Part shown: positions 47,293 to 57,603 of the stretch, piece by piece | Numbering within the stretch: position 1 is the first letter of the stretch | Layout of the letters: each line of letters opens with the position of its first letter | Assembly: GCA_032164245.1 (NCBI GenBank) | Contig: JAVMKO010000003.1 | Coordinates: 63,186,390 to 63,250,389 of the forward strand | Direction of reading: 5' to 3' | DNA length: 64,000 nt | Origin: Sternotherus odoratus | Lineage: Eukaryota; Chordata; Testudines; Kinosternidae | Position numbers and translations under genes: made by a program | The notes under the pieces: model-generated | What the model saw: the letters and a program-made list of their open reading frames with translations, nothing else | Databases searched by the model: none | Told to the model about the DNA's origin: nothing

Positions 47293-47575
47293 TTATTCTC
47301 TGATCTTGTCAGCTCTCACAAACCAAAAGCCATTGACATCTTTGGGGGCAGGAATAGACCAAAGCTTGGCAGACTAGGTCAATATTTAGATGGGAGGCCT
47401 CTGAGGAACACATGGTTCAGGAAATGGTATTGGTGATCCATGAAATGGCAGTCTTCCAGATGAAGAAATACTGAATCAGGTACCCTGGTGTAATGCTCAG
47501 GAACATTTCTCTACCGCTCTTTGGATGAGATTTAAATGACTTATTGTCATTGCAGAGCCCAAAGAGTGATCAGAG
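47293..47575 (+). mobile_element. 5S rRNA-derived SINE
   Basis: 'ctctgatcttgtcagctctc' and 'ggtcaatatttagatgggag' followed by 'gcctctgagga' correspond to the two promoter-bearing parts of 5S rRNA (consensus 'gatctcgtc..atctc' and 'gttagtacttggatgggaga'). The downstream body ('aatggtattggtgatc', 'ggcagtcttccagatga', 'ctctttggatgagattta', 'ttgtcattgcagagccc') fits a widespread vertebrate 5S-headed SINE. It is strongly diverged, so this is an old copy and not a functional 5S gene. Confidence 0.75.
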
Positions 47576-48224
47576 AGAAGAATCTGAATCCATGGTGGTT
47601 TATGGCCATATAGCTGAAATGAGAGAATTTAGCACTCTTTATATGCATGGGGAGGCGGGAAAGAGGTGAGTCTGAAGTTTTTCTTAAATGTTAAATAGCA
47701 TGGGGCCTTCACATCCAGGTCAGTCCCAAATGGCATTTCAAAATTTACTTCCTCTCTCCCCACAAGATTCTTGTCATCTCTATAAATCTAGCTGAGTAAA
47801 TGTCTGCTCCTCCTTCCTAAGTCTTACAGGAAAGTTTAATTCTGGCAGCCAATATCTACAGAGAAAAGGGAGAGGTTAAAAGGGTAAAGTCAGGGATTTG
47901 TTCCTACTGGTATGTCCTGGAAGCTACCATGGTACTTTTGGAAAGTTAGGCTAGTTGAACTATTTAATTCTGGAAATTCCATTCAGTTGAAGCCATTGTA
48001 CAATTATGTTTAAAAAATATAATATGAGTAATGTTAATTAGTTCTCTCATTAATAATTTTAAGAGATTTTTTTAAAAATTAAATATAAATGTCTGAGTTT
48101 TGAGCAGGAAGCACAAACTCTTTGTCTTTGACTACAAATGCTCTTGTATTTTCCTTAAATATGAGTTTACATTCTCTACCACTCATAATGTCCATATTAC
48201 CCATAGGCCACGTGGTACAATCTT

Positions 48225-48345
48225 TTCATATATTAGGGCAGATCTGGGTGGGTGAGATTCTATGGCCTGCATTGTGCAGGGGGTAAGACTAGATGATCAA
48301 AATGGTCCCTTCTGACCTTAAAGTCTATGAGTCTACACTGTAGCC
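48225..48345 (+). mobile_element. CR1 LINE 3' end fragment
   Basis: 'gagattctatggcctgcatt', 'ggggtaagactagatgatca', 'aaatggtcccttctgacctt' and 'aaagtctatgagtct' are the CR1 3' end on the plus strand, 5'-truncated. Confidence 0.88.
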
Positions 48346-48349
48346 AGGA

Positions 48350-49050
48350 TCAACGCTCTGTGATCAATCCACCAGTGGTCGATTTAGTGGGGTAGGGATT
48401 ATCTATATTTTGGGGATGTGTAGGTGACCACCTGAGGCCAGATTGCCGGAGGTCAAGCCACGCCTTCACAATTCTTTGCAGTCTCTTTTCTCTGAAGTGG
48501 CCCTGCCAGGTCATACACAGCAGTCCCAGCCCTTCCCAGATGTCCCCTTGGACTTCTGTCACAACAGAGAGTAGGGGGAACAAGTCATGGGGATCCAGGC
48601 CTCCCTATTGCAATGGGTCCCAATCCAGGGCCCTAAAAGGTTGTTACAATATCTGAACCATTCATCGACCCACCCAAAGTTACTCTCTCCCCTGGTTCAC
48701 TTCCTGTGGGGCTCAAGCTCCTCCATTTAAGCCAAGGTCCCAGTCTTAGTAGCAGTTTAACCTGGTAGGGGAATATCATCCCTCTCTTGTGATCTCTCTT
48801 GGCTTCCCCAACTCCAAAAGGGAAGAGGAGCAGGAGCAGATCCAGATCTCTGCTTCTAGAATGACCTAACCCACAGCTCCCTGTATCAGCCTCTCACTTC
48901 CCAAGGCAGCCTTTAGCTCCTTTCACTGGGCTGTCAGTGCCCTTTTAAACTATCCTTGCACCTGGAGTGTGCCCTGCAGCTGCTGAGAGATGGTGCTTCC
49001 CTTGGCATACCTTGTTCTGGCTTAGTGTGGGGTCTGTAAACCCCATCACA
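48350..49050 (-). mobile_element. MITE scrap plus LTR-like repeat (minus)
   Basis: 48352-48395 ('gatcaacgctctgtgatcaa', 'ccagtggtcgatttagtggg') resembles the interior of a Harbinger-type MITE. From about 48440 to 49050 lies a GC-balanced repeat that begins on the minus strand 'tgtgatggggtttacagacc'. This start resembles the elements ending at 18132 and 28010, hence LTR-like. No left border, target duplication or coding region was found. Confidence 0.4.
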
Positions 49051-51520
49051 GGGCACAATATTGCCAAGATTTACACATGTGAGTATGGGCTCAGTTTGGT
49101 AGGGGTAGTAATGTAGAGCAATGAAAAGAGGCATGTAATGTAAATGCTGCTGGTAAACTAGAAAATATTTATAGCCTACTACTGCCCTCTAGTGTACCAA
49201 GTGTAGTTATTTGGAGTTTTTTTGAAGTGATAATGGGGGAAATGATATGAAAAGATTGCTGCAGACACAGGGGCACTTTAAAAATGATTTTAAAGTAAAA
49301 TAATTCCCATCCAATCCAAGACATTGTGTAAAAAATATCTAGTAGTAGTCTGATGTTTTTGTACATGCCAGCTTTGGCAAGGTGAAAAGCAATACTCCTC
49401 TTATAACTGAGAGAACAGGCATTCTACTTGTAAAATATTTTGCTTCACAGACCCTCTGTTTTGCAACCTTTTCGCCTTGTGTGACAACAAAATAGATTGT
49501 TTTCTAATTGATATAAAAAAGCAAGACAACCCAGTGAAGGATGATATCTTACTCTGGCTAGCAGCTGACTTTGAGCTTGAAAGGAATTGTTATTTTAAAA
49601 CACAAACTATCCCATTACATAGATTCCCCCGCCTCACACCCGCCCCTCCCCCAGCTATAAAAATATATATAGAAATATTTGGAGCAAACCTGTTAAGTAG
49701 TATATTGGCTAAAAGATTGAGCTGATAAATCTGATACAAGAAGTCTGAGATTGGTAGCAACACTGGCAGGGTTAGTGAAATTGTTTAAGTACAGAGGACA
49801 AGACAGGCACATATATAAAGAACTGAAAAAATGTAATAGCACAGTGAAATATATATTCACAGAGGAGAAACTGGACAATGGAATCTGGTGCACAACGAAT
49901 TAACATTAGAGTTTAAGAAAGAGGGAACTGTATGCAAATAATTGGTGCATTAAATATAGAATAGGAAAGAGAGAAAACAGAAATTGTCTGTGCTATGATG
50001 TTACATAAAGCCCCAAGCATCAAGTAGTGCATAACTGTGTCAACACAGGAGCAGCCCAAAGTCACAGTTCCTCCCAGGGTTTATTCCTTATTCCACGGTG
50101 GGGAAAATAATCGGCTACTTGTCTTTCTACCACCCTTGACAAGCAGCATGCACATTCCTCATTTCTCCAGCATACACACCTGTGCCCCTGTCTGCTCACT
50201 CCCTGCTGTTCAGGAATAGTGAGCACATGGAGCATCCTCTCCAGCCCCCATGCACACTCTAGGGGAGCAGTAGGGGAAATAGGAACCCTTCTCCCCCTGC
50301 ACAGATTCACAGTGCAAGTCCCAATTTTGCCTTAGATTTGCCCTAATTCCTGATTAATTCACAAAAAGGGGCTATTGATATACAGATATCACTGGTACCT
50401 GAGATCAATGTTGCCAAATTCCATTTGTATAGTACATTTCTCTTTTCATCCCAACCGCGATAAAATACAGGGGTGGATGGGAAGAGGGAACTGCCTGGAC
50501 AATTTACATGATCTGTAACATCAAAACTATTTGATTCACAGTAAGGATAACCACTGGTAAAAATCTTATTCCTTAAAGTATTCCTATTGTTAGTCTAAAT
50601 CAAGAGAAAACAACTGAAACTATGAAGACAGTATGTTGAATTTCAGACCTGTGCGTTTTGATGAACTCGGTCGGAATCTCCTCCCACCCTGCAAAAAAAC
50701 AACCAAAACTAGAGTTTATCATGGGGCCACTGACAAATTCTTAACTTAAGCATTGGTGAAATGGAATTATTATACTGACATCAATTGCCAGGGCAGATAA
50801 AGCAAGTTTGACACATTCATTCTTTCAGCAAATCTGATTTGATAACTATTATTATTTTACATGGACCATCCAGAAGAGAAGATTAAAAATTAAACAGTCA
50901 TGGTTTTTTCCCCCTTATACTTATTTGTGAGATTCCCATGTACATATAGGGCTCACAGTGAATAGTACAGATAGCCAATTTATTCTCTAAGATGTAAATT
51001 TGCCTGATAAGTTAGTTTTATTATGCATTATTTTAATTTTGTTTCCAAATTCTTCAAAAAAGTTTTCAGAACAGATTGTATTTAATAGGCAAGGTTAACC
51101 ATTGTGTTAATCTGTTTTTACACCAATGTAACTATAAATACTTATTGAAATTATTTGTTATATTGTTGTAAAGTGCAGTGAATCTGGCCCAATAGCTTTA
51201 TTCCTAGATCTAGGGTTAGGTTCTGGCGATGGTAAGATAGCTGCTCAGTTAACTATATTTGTGAGACACACTGCAAGTTGGACTTATGTCAGAAACCTTC
51301 CAAAAATATAAAAAGCCTCAAAAGCTATGTAGATGAGATGAGATTTAAGAATACAACCCAAGGTAAAGAACACCGTGAACCTTCTAAACAATAGAAGTAC
51401 TGTACATAAGCTCAAAATTCAATAATAATAATAATAATGATAACTGTGCAATTTAGTAGCACTATGTCTATAGAAAGAAAAATCCATGGCACTGAGGTTC
51501 AGAGACTAAGTCAAATGACT
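49051..51520. other. AT-rich stretch, no gene recognised
   Basis: Nothing classifiable apart from a short AAT run at 51421-51439. Open frames are short and without motifs. Confidence 0.5.
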
Positions 51521-51559
51521 CAAGCTTGCACGGCACAGACTGCAAAGCTTAAAAAAAGC

Positions 51560-51762
51560 AGTGTAGACATCTGGGGTCCAACTAGAGCCTGGGATCTGAG
51601 ACCCGCCCCATCAACAGCTTTCAGAACCCAGGTTCTGGCCTAATCCCAAATGTCTACACTACCATTTTTAGCCCTGTGACCTGAGCCTGATGACTAATGA
51701 CTAATGGGCTGAAACTCAGTGCTGCAAGTTTTGCTGTTGTTGTTTTACAGTATCGACATACC
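51560..51762. mobile_element. Harbinger-like MITE fragment
   Basis: 'gcagtgtagacatctggggt' and 'aaatgtctacactaccattt' are inverted to each other. 'agagcctgggatctgagacc' and 'cagaacccaggttctggcct' form an inner pair, and the right end reads 'agtatcgacataccc'. This is the layout of the 'gggtatgtctacactg' MITE family of reptiles and birds. The left terminus is not clear. Confidence 0.6.
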
Positions 51763-51764
51763 CA

Positions 51765-52125
51765 TAGAAGCCCCAAATGAGATCAGGGCCCCATTGTGCT
51801 AGGCACTGTACATATTCATAGAAAGAGATTGTCATGAACATCTAAGCAGTCAAGACAAAAGAATAAATCAATATTGCTTGTTTTTTTCTAAAAGCATGTT
51901 CTAATTTAAAAATAAATTACTTCAGAAAAGTCCTACATTATGCAGCGGGTCAGACTAAACAATCACATTGGTCTCTTTAGGCTTTATAATCTATGAAAAA
52001 TGGTGCAAGGTGAAACAGAGGCCCAGAAAGGTAAAGTGACTTATGCAAGTGTAACCCCTACAGACCTCGGTTGACATTGAACTTGGGACCTCTGGAGCTT
52101 AGTAGGTGAGCCTGTACAGCATGAG
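51765..52125. mobile_element. MIR-like SINE with an inserted CR1 tail
   Basis: 'gatcagggccccattgtgct', 'aggcactgtacatattcata' and, after an interruption, 'gtgaaacagaggcccagaaa' followed by 'ggtaaagtgacttatgcaag' follow the order of the reptile MIR/CORE-type SINE. The block about 51935-51998 ('cattatgcagcgggtcagac', 'taaacaatcacattggtctc', 'ctatgaaa') is a CR1 3' end on the plus strand. Confidence 0.6.
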
Positions 52126-52340
52126 CTAAATGTCAACTGTTAGCTAAGGCTATAGAGCAGACTCATTTTTTCTCTTGTGGTCTCGGGGCCATTAAAGGGG
52201 CTAGAACACCACATCCAGGAGGTGTGTGGGCTACAGAAGGTCACTCGGCATCAACAGAAGACTTAGGAACAGAACCTACATCTGCCAAGTCCCAATCCAG
52301 TGCCCACACTTGAACAACATTGACTCACTGTCTGAAGGGA
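52040..52340. repeat. Interspersed repeat with tRNA-like ending
   Basis: 'gaacttgggacctctggagc', 'agcatgagctaaatg', 'gttagctaaggctatagagc' and 'aggtgtgtgggctacagaag' form a block I recognise as a dispersed reptile repeat. The reverse complement of the first part resembles a tRNA-type promoter. Boundaries with the MIR-like SINE to the left overlap and are uncertain. Confidence 0.4.
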
Positions 52341-53824
52341 ACAGTCCAAGAACATGCAAGAAACTTCAAGGAAATCCAAAACAGAGTCCAACATGTTTTA
52401 CATCCAATTTCATTTAATTTCAAAACTGTAATCTCTGCCAATTTGTTTTCCCATATCCCTTGTGCTTTTATGCCATAGCACCATATGCCACAGTTTGGAG
52501 TACTGTCTCCTTTAGTTATCCTTTAATTGGCTTGACCTATGGGAAATATGGCATAAAACCAAGCTAATTATATAAATGCACCTCAGGCTCTATGAAATCT
52601 GCTGCAGAATGACATGTGAGGTCACATAATTTAAAAAAATAATAATACAAATGAGCAATAATTTCTGTGTGCAGTCTCACAGGATCTTTCCACATGCAGT
52701 ACTCCATAGATTGTATTTATTAGCAGTCTAGTGACTTTATTCAAAATGTAAGCTGACTTCAGATCTCATACACATAAATAAATAAACATTTTTTAAAAAA
52801 AATTACAGGACAAACTTCTAAATATCAGAAGATATTTTTTTTTAAAAAAAGAAGAGATTTCCAGATAATAAAAACCACTAACAGTATGTCAACAGGTTCT
52901 GAAACAAGTACCTCCCCAACCGACTTATAGGTTACCAATTTCTGAATAAAAAGACTTGACATTTTCTGTTTTTCATTCAACATGCAACAACAATAGACAA
53001 TAGTTGCAGTGTTGTAAATTAAAATATCATTTATAAGCATCTGTGAAACTGTGCACTGATACCTAGAAAAGACTGCAGCAAGTGATAAGTGACATGAATT
53101 AGGCTGTATGAGAGATGCCACAACTATATGAAAGTCACATTCAAAGCCAAAATTATATGTTGCGTGCCAATAAAAACGCATATTATCCCCAGCCAAGTGA
53201 TGTCCATTTTGTACACTGACGTTTGGAATTATGCATACTCATAGGGCTTGAGAAATGCTATCTCCATCCAATTTCTAGCTCCCTGAGGAATGAATCACTA
53301 TTTCCACTGACTATGATGTTCAAAAGTGCATAAGTGAGTTAGGCACCTACATCCCATTCAAAGACAATGTACGTTGGTACCTAACTCAGTTGAGCACTTT
53401 TGAAAATTTCACCCTTACCTGACAATCTTAAATATATTTTAAAGAGTTTTGTACTGTGTTCCCTTAGCGAAGATGAATGACAATGTTGTTTTCTTGTAAT
53501 TGTAATATTTAGAAGCATTTAAAAAACCATGGAGAAACATTTTCCAACTCTCTTTTGTGTAGAACTGCTCCTATATGACATAGTGGGGAGGCGTGGTATT
53601 AGCAGTATAAGTTTAGGAACGTTGCATTACTCACAACTGATAAGGCCATAAGTTCATCTCCCATCCCAGTCCTCAGAAAGGGCTACTTTTAAGGGGGACA
53701 TTCTACATTCCTGGTGATAAAGAGGAGTCCTTTCACTGGTTGACTTAAAATGGTAATATTTGAAGATCCTATGAAGTTTGGAATATTAGATTAAATCCTG
53801 GGAATCCCATTAGAGGCCAAGCGA
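52341..53824. other. AT-rich stretch with one old repeat
   Basis: No gene is recognised. 53325-53412 ('caaaagtgcataagtgagtt', 'aggcacctacatcccattca', 'aactcagttgagcacttttg') is a second member of the 'aggcaccta' repeat group at 30905. Confidence 0.45.
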
Positions 53825-53837
53825 TGTAATCTAGAGG

Positions 53838-53950
53838 AACCAGAGAGGTAGCCATGTTAGTCTGGAATAGCAGAGGTAACAAAGAGTCCTGTGGTACCTT
53901 AAAGACTAACTAAAGTCTATAGTTAGTCTTTAAGGTGCCACAGGACTCTT
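53838..53950. mobile_element. Foldback SINE-like repeat, copy 3
   Basis: 'cagagaggtagccatgttag' and 'tctggaatagcagaggtaac' lead into two inverted arms of about 33 bp (53879-53911 and 53920-53952) with 'aagagtcctgtgg' and 'ttaaagactaact'. A perfect 13-bp target duplication 'tgtaatctagagg' flanks the copy (53825-53837, 53951-53963). This copy shows the head sequence best and has the shortest arms. Confidence 0.88.
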
Positions 53951-54707
53951 TGTAATCTAGAGGGTTTCTGATAAATTGCACAGGTATTTATTGAATAGAT
54001 GTGCAATTTATTACATGTATATCAGGTTCATTGCTAATAGATCATGGATACACACACAGCATACATTAAAATAATATACACATACAATAAAATACCCTTC
54101 TAGAATGTACTCTGATTACAGCATTGCTTCTAGAGATGGGAGAATATTCCTAATAAACAAACACACCTTACAAAGGAATTCACAGAATAACTGTTGAGGC
54201 TTGCTAAGGATCAAAGATGCATTTTTAGAAGTAAAATAGAGCTTTTCAAGTTTCAGTTTGGTTATGTCTGTTTTGGGCTCTGATACAAGATCCATTTAAG
54301 TCGACAAAAAGATCTCTGTTGACTTCAGGGGGCATTAAATTGGGCTATATCTCCTCCTTTATATAATGTCTAATGCAATCAGTGCTAGATGTCCCTCACT
54401 TAAAAGGTTCAGTGCAAGATTTCATGGAAACCATGGAACTGCCACACTATTTGGCAGTTTCGGGATTGTACCTCTTTGAGTTGCCATAGATACTGTACAT
54501 AGCATAAACAGCTTTGTGGAGTTTTTTGCAAGACATGCTAGTGTTTCACGGGATGTTCTAAAAAAAACAGTTCTCATAAAACAAGCCACTTAGACAAGTT
54601 GTATTTGCCGATCTTACTTGATATCTCATTGTGCAGGTGGATATCCAGTAGTCCATGTCTCGATTGGAATTGTCAGATTATGGGTAGGAATAGGAGTCTG
54701 TCTATAG

Positions 54708-55223
54708 CAGGGGTCTCAAACATGCGGCCCGGGGGCCACATGCGGCCCGCAAAGCCTTTCCCTGCGGCCCGCCAAGCTTCCTGGCGCCCCCCCTCCCCCC
54801 CCGGTCCCCCATAGCAGTTTGCAGGATGGAGGGGCCAGAAGTGGAGGCTTCTCTGCTGCCTGGCTGGGCCGCGCATGTTTCTAGCTCTGGACTTCCTATA
54901 TTGCTCTTGCTTTGTTTGCCAAACAGCTGTTGGTGGTGCCTAGCGCTTTCCAGGAGGGAATGGGGAGCTGCGTGCTCAGAGGAGGAGGTGGGGCAGGGGT
55001 GGGACCTCTTGGAAGGGGTGGAGTGGGGGCAGAGCTGGGGCAGCGAGGGCAGGGTGTGTGTCAGTGGTGCGGCCCTCGGGCCAGTGCACTAGTCCTCATG
55101 GAAGGGGTGGAGTGGGGGCAGAGCCGGGGCAGCGAGGGCAGGGTGTGTGTCAGTGATGCGGCCCTCGGGCCAGTGCACTAGTCCTCATGCGGCCCTCATG
55201 GTCATTTGAGTTTGAGACCCCTG
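54708..55223. mobile_element. hAT-type MITE (CAGGGGTCTCAAAC ends)
   Basis: The ends 'caggggtctcaaac' and 'gtttgagacccctg' are perfect inverted repeats (with one extra t before the right one), flanked by a perfect 8-bp duplication 'gtctatag' (54700-54707, 55224-55231). The interior has 'gcggccc' words near both ends and an 89-bp tandem duplication (55011-55099 and 55100-55188). GC-rich, no coding capacity. Confidence 0.93.
55011..55188 (+). repeat. 89-bp tandem duplication
   Basis: 'ggaaggggtggagtgggggc' starts at 55011 and 55100. Both copies continue through 'cagcgagggcagggtgtgtg' and 'cggccctcgggccagtgcac' with only a few base changes. It lies inside the hAT MITE. Confidence 0.9.
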
Positions 55224-56442
55224 GTCTATAGAGTCTTGTTTTAGGAGGTAGTGCCTGTGAAAGTACAGGAATGGAGGATGTCAGCACACAGAAAATACGT
55301 TACACAGAAACTCAAATTGGCTTTGGAACCCAATTGTCTCGTCTTTTGCACACTTTACAACAGTTTAAGTGATACCAAATTTAAATGATACCCATTCTCT
55401 CCTATTTTCTAGAGTTTTTGCCTGCTTTACTTTGCTGTTGTTGTTTTAATGCTAGAGTCCTTTAAATAGAAGTTCTCTTGGTTTGTGCTTTTCATCTCCT
55501 GTTCTTACAATCATGGGTTTGTAATAGCATAATTGTCTTTGCAACAGCTGACTGGAATATCACTGGATATCACCATAAAAAGATTATGAGGAGAAGTGAG
55601 GAATAGGTGAATGAAGTAAATGGATTCCGAATGGAATAATCTTTTTTTGTATTTAAATGACTCTAGCATTAAAACAACAACAGCAAAGTAAAGCAGGCAT
55701 CCTCCATTCCTGTACTTTCATAGGCACTACTTTCTAAAACAAGACTCTATAGACAGACTCCTATTCCTTCCCATAATCTGACAATTCCAACCTAGAGATA
55801 TCAAGTAAGATCGGCAAATACAACTTGTCTAAGTGGCTTGTTTTATGGAGAAATGTTTTAAGCTTAGTTTGGTTAAGGATAGAATAATGTGGATACTTAT
55901 CCAATCCACTCAAATGTATGGAGCTCCACACCCAAGTACTGTGGCCTCTCAGTCCCTCAGAGACTCTTCCCTCCCCATGCCCACAAACAGACCCCTGCAT
56001 CTTTCCCTCATGCACCAGCGCCCTACCTTCTGATAGGGAAAAGTGGCAGGGCTGCTTTTCCCAGTGGTGTATTTGGAAACATCTCCTTCAGATAAATGCC
56101 TGAATAAGCAAGCCAAATAGCTTCATCACAGGTCAGCTGAGCACAGGTCACAGGTCAGCTGATCAGGAACTGTGAGGAAATATCGTGTGACTTTAATCAT
56201 AAGCCAATGAACTCAGACTGAAACTTGAAAATGTACCATGAAAAGCTGCAGTGACATTTTCACTGACATTCATATCATGAGAAAAAAAATATTGTCTATA
56301 AAACTTAGCACTTCCACTGATGCGGCTTTTCCAGGCTAGCACTATGGGTCCCCAACCTTCTTGGTCTTCCAGGTGGCACACTAAAATAAGCATTAATAAT
56401 CATAATCATGCAAAATATTTTGCACAATCAAATATATTTTTA

Positions 56443-56543
56443 TAGAGGTAACAAAGAGTCCTGTGGCACCTTAAAGACTAACTATAAAGTTTAGAAGCAT
56501 AAACTTTCATGGGCTAATACCCACTCCGTCGGTTGCAAGCAGT
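56443..56543 (+). mobile_element. SINE-like repeat, copy 4 (single arm)
   Basis: 'agaggtaacaaagagtcctg', 'tggcaccttaaagactaact', 'agcataaactttcatgggct' and 'aatacccactccgtcgg' match the arm of the foldback copies at 12745 and 53838. No second arm follows. No clear target duplication was found. Confidence 0.8.
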
Positions 56544-56883
56544 GGAAGCTCTTCAAACTGAAAAAGGTGCATATTAAAGTGTTTTTAATTTTGTAGTGAA
56601 TATTTTGAACATCTGTTTTCTATGTATATTATAGTGGCTGCCATTACCAATTATAAGAAAATGAGATGGGTTAATTCTGATCTTTTAATGGTGATCACTG
56701 CATCTAACAATTCTATTGCAGTTTGGCTGTCATACGCTTTTGGAAGGTTTTTTGGTCATATCTCTTTAATACACCGTGGACACAATATCTCACTGTAATG
56801 TATCTGTCCACTAATGTATTTTAATAAAGTACATATGGAAATTGAAATGAATATGAAGATCTTTCTTACATACATATATGGCA

Positions 56884-57603
56884 ACCATCACCATAGTCTC
56901 TGAATGCCTCATTTTTTTTAATGTATTTATCTTCACAACATTCCTATGAAGTAGGAAAGTGCTATCATTGCCATTTTACAGATGGGGAACTGAGTCATAA
57001 AGATGATAAATCAGTGTTCACAATCTTTCCAGACTACCGTACCCCCTTCAGGAGTCTGATTTGGCTTGCATGACCCCCAGGTTTCAGCTCACTTAAAGCT
57101 ACTTGCTTACAAAATCAGACATAAAAATGCAAAAGGGCCACATCACACTATTACTGAAAAAATTCTTACTTTCTCATTTTTACCATATGATTACTAGTAT
57201 ATCAATTGGAATATAAATATTATACTTACATATCAGTGTGATGCTTGAGCTTGTTTTTCACTTAGGAGCCTTGACTGAAGCCCAAGCCCTGCCGCCCAGG
57301 CCTGCTTGGCACCCCCTAACACTGGCTCTGCACTTTCAACCTCCCCTGGCCATCTGTTCCATGACCCCCCACCCCAGGGGTTGAAACATGCAGGTTGGGA
57401 AACACTGATATAGATGAGTTGAGTATCCCCTGGAAGACATTTGAGTACCCCCAGGCATACACGTATCTCTGGTGTAGAACCATTGTGCTAAATGACTTAC
57501 CCAAGGTTGCAGATGAGGCTGGTAGTAGACTGATAACTGAAACTCACATTTGCCAAATCCTACGTTAATGCTTTAACCACCAGACAATCCCTCCTCTGTA
57601 ACT
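56884..57603. mobile_element. MIR-like SINE split by a hAT element
   Basis: The left piece (56884-57011) contains 'catagtctctgaatgcctca', 'gccattttacagatggggaa' and 'ctgagtcata'. The right piece (57494-57603) contains 'gacttacccaaggttgcaga', 'atgctttaaccaccagacaa' and 'tccctcc'. Together they follow the MIR/CORE-SINE order (conserved 'cattttacagatggggaaactgag' then 'acttgcccaaggtca'). The hAT at 57012-57485 separates them. Confidence 0.8.
57012..57485. mobile_element. hAT-type non-autonomous element
   Basis: The ends 'cagtgttcacaatctttcca' and 'ggtgtagaaccattg' correspond to the cagtggttctcaa-type hAT terminus in both orientations. 8-bp flanks tgataaat/tgctaaat (57004-57011, 57486-57493) match at 7 of 8. 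The interior includes 'ccagactaccgtaccccctt', 'cttacaaaatcagacataaa' and 'gagtacccccaggcatacac'. Confidence 0.82.

Larger units (their letters stand above)
54565..55858. repeat. Inverted duplication; left arm carries a hAT insertion
   Basis: The left arm (about 54565-55470) and the right arm (about 55650-55858, reversed) share long blocks. These are 'aaacaagccacttagacaag' with 'ttgtatttgccgatcttact', 'ggaattgtcagattatggg', 'aataggagtctgtctatag', 'agtacaggaatggaggatg' and 'tttgctgttgttgttttaat'. The left arm also contains the 516-bp hAT MITE and about 140 bp (55282-55424) absent from the right arm. The spacer is about 180 bp. Confidence 0.88.

Noticed and set aside
47293..47420. Possible functional 5S rRNA gene
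   Set aside because: The similarity is limited to parts of the promoter region, is strongly diverged and continues into a SINE body.
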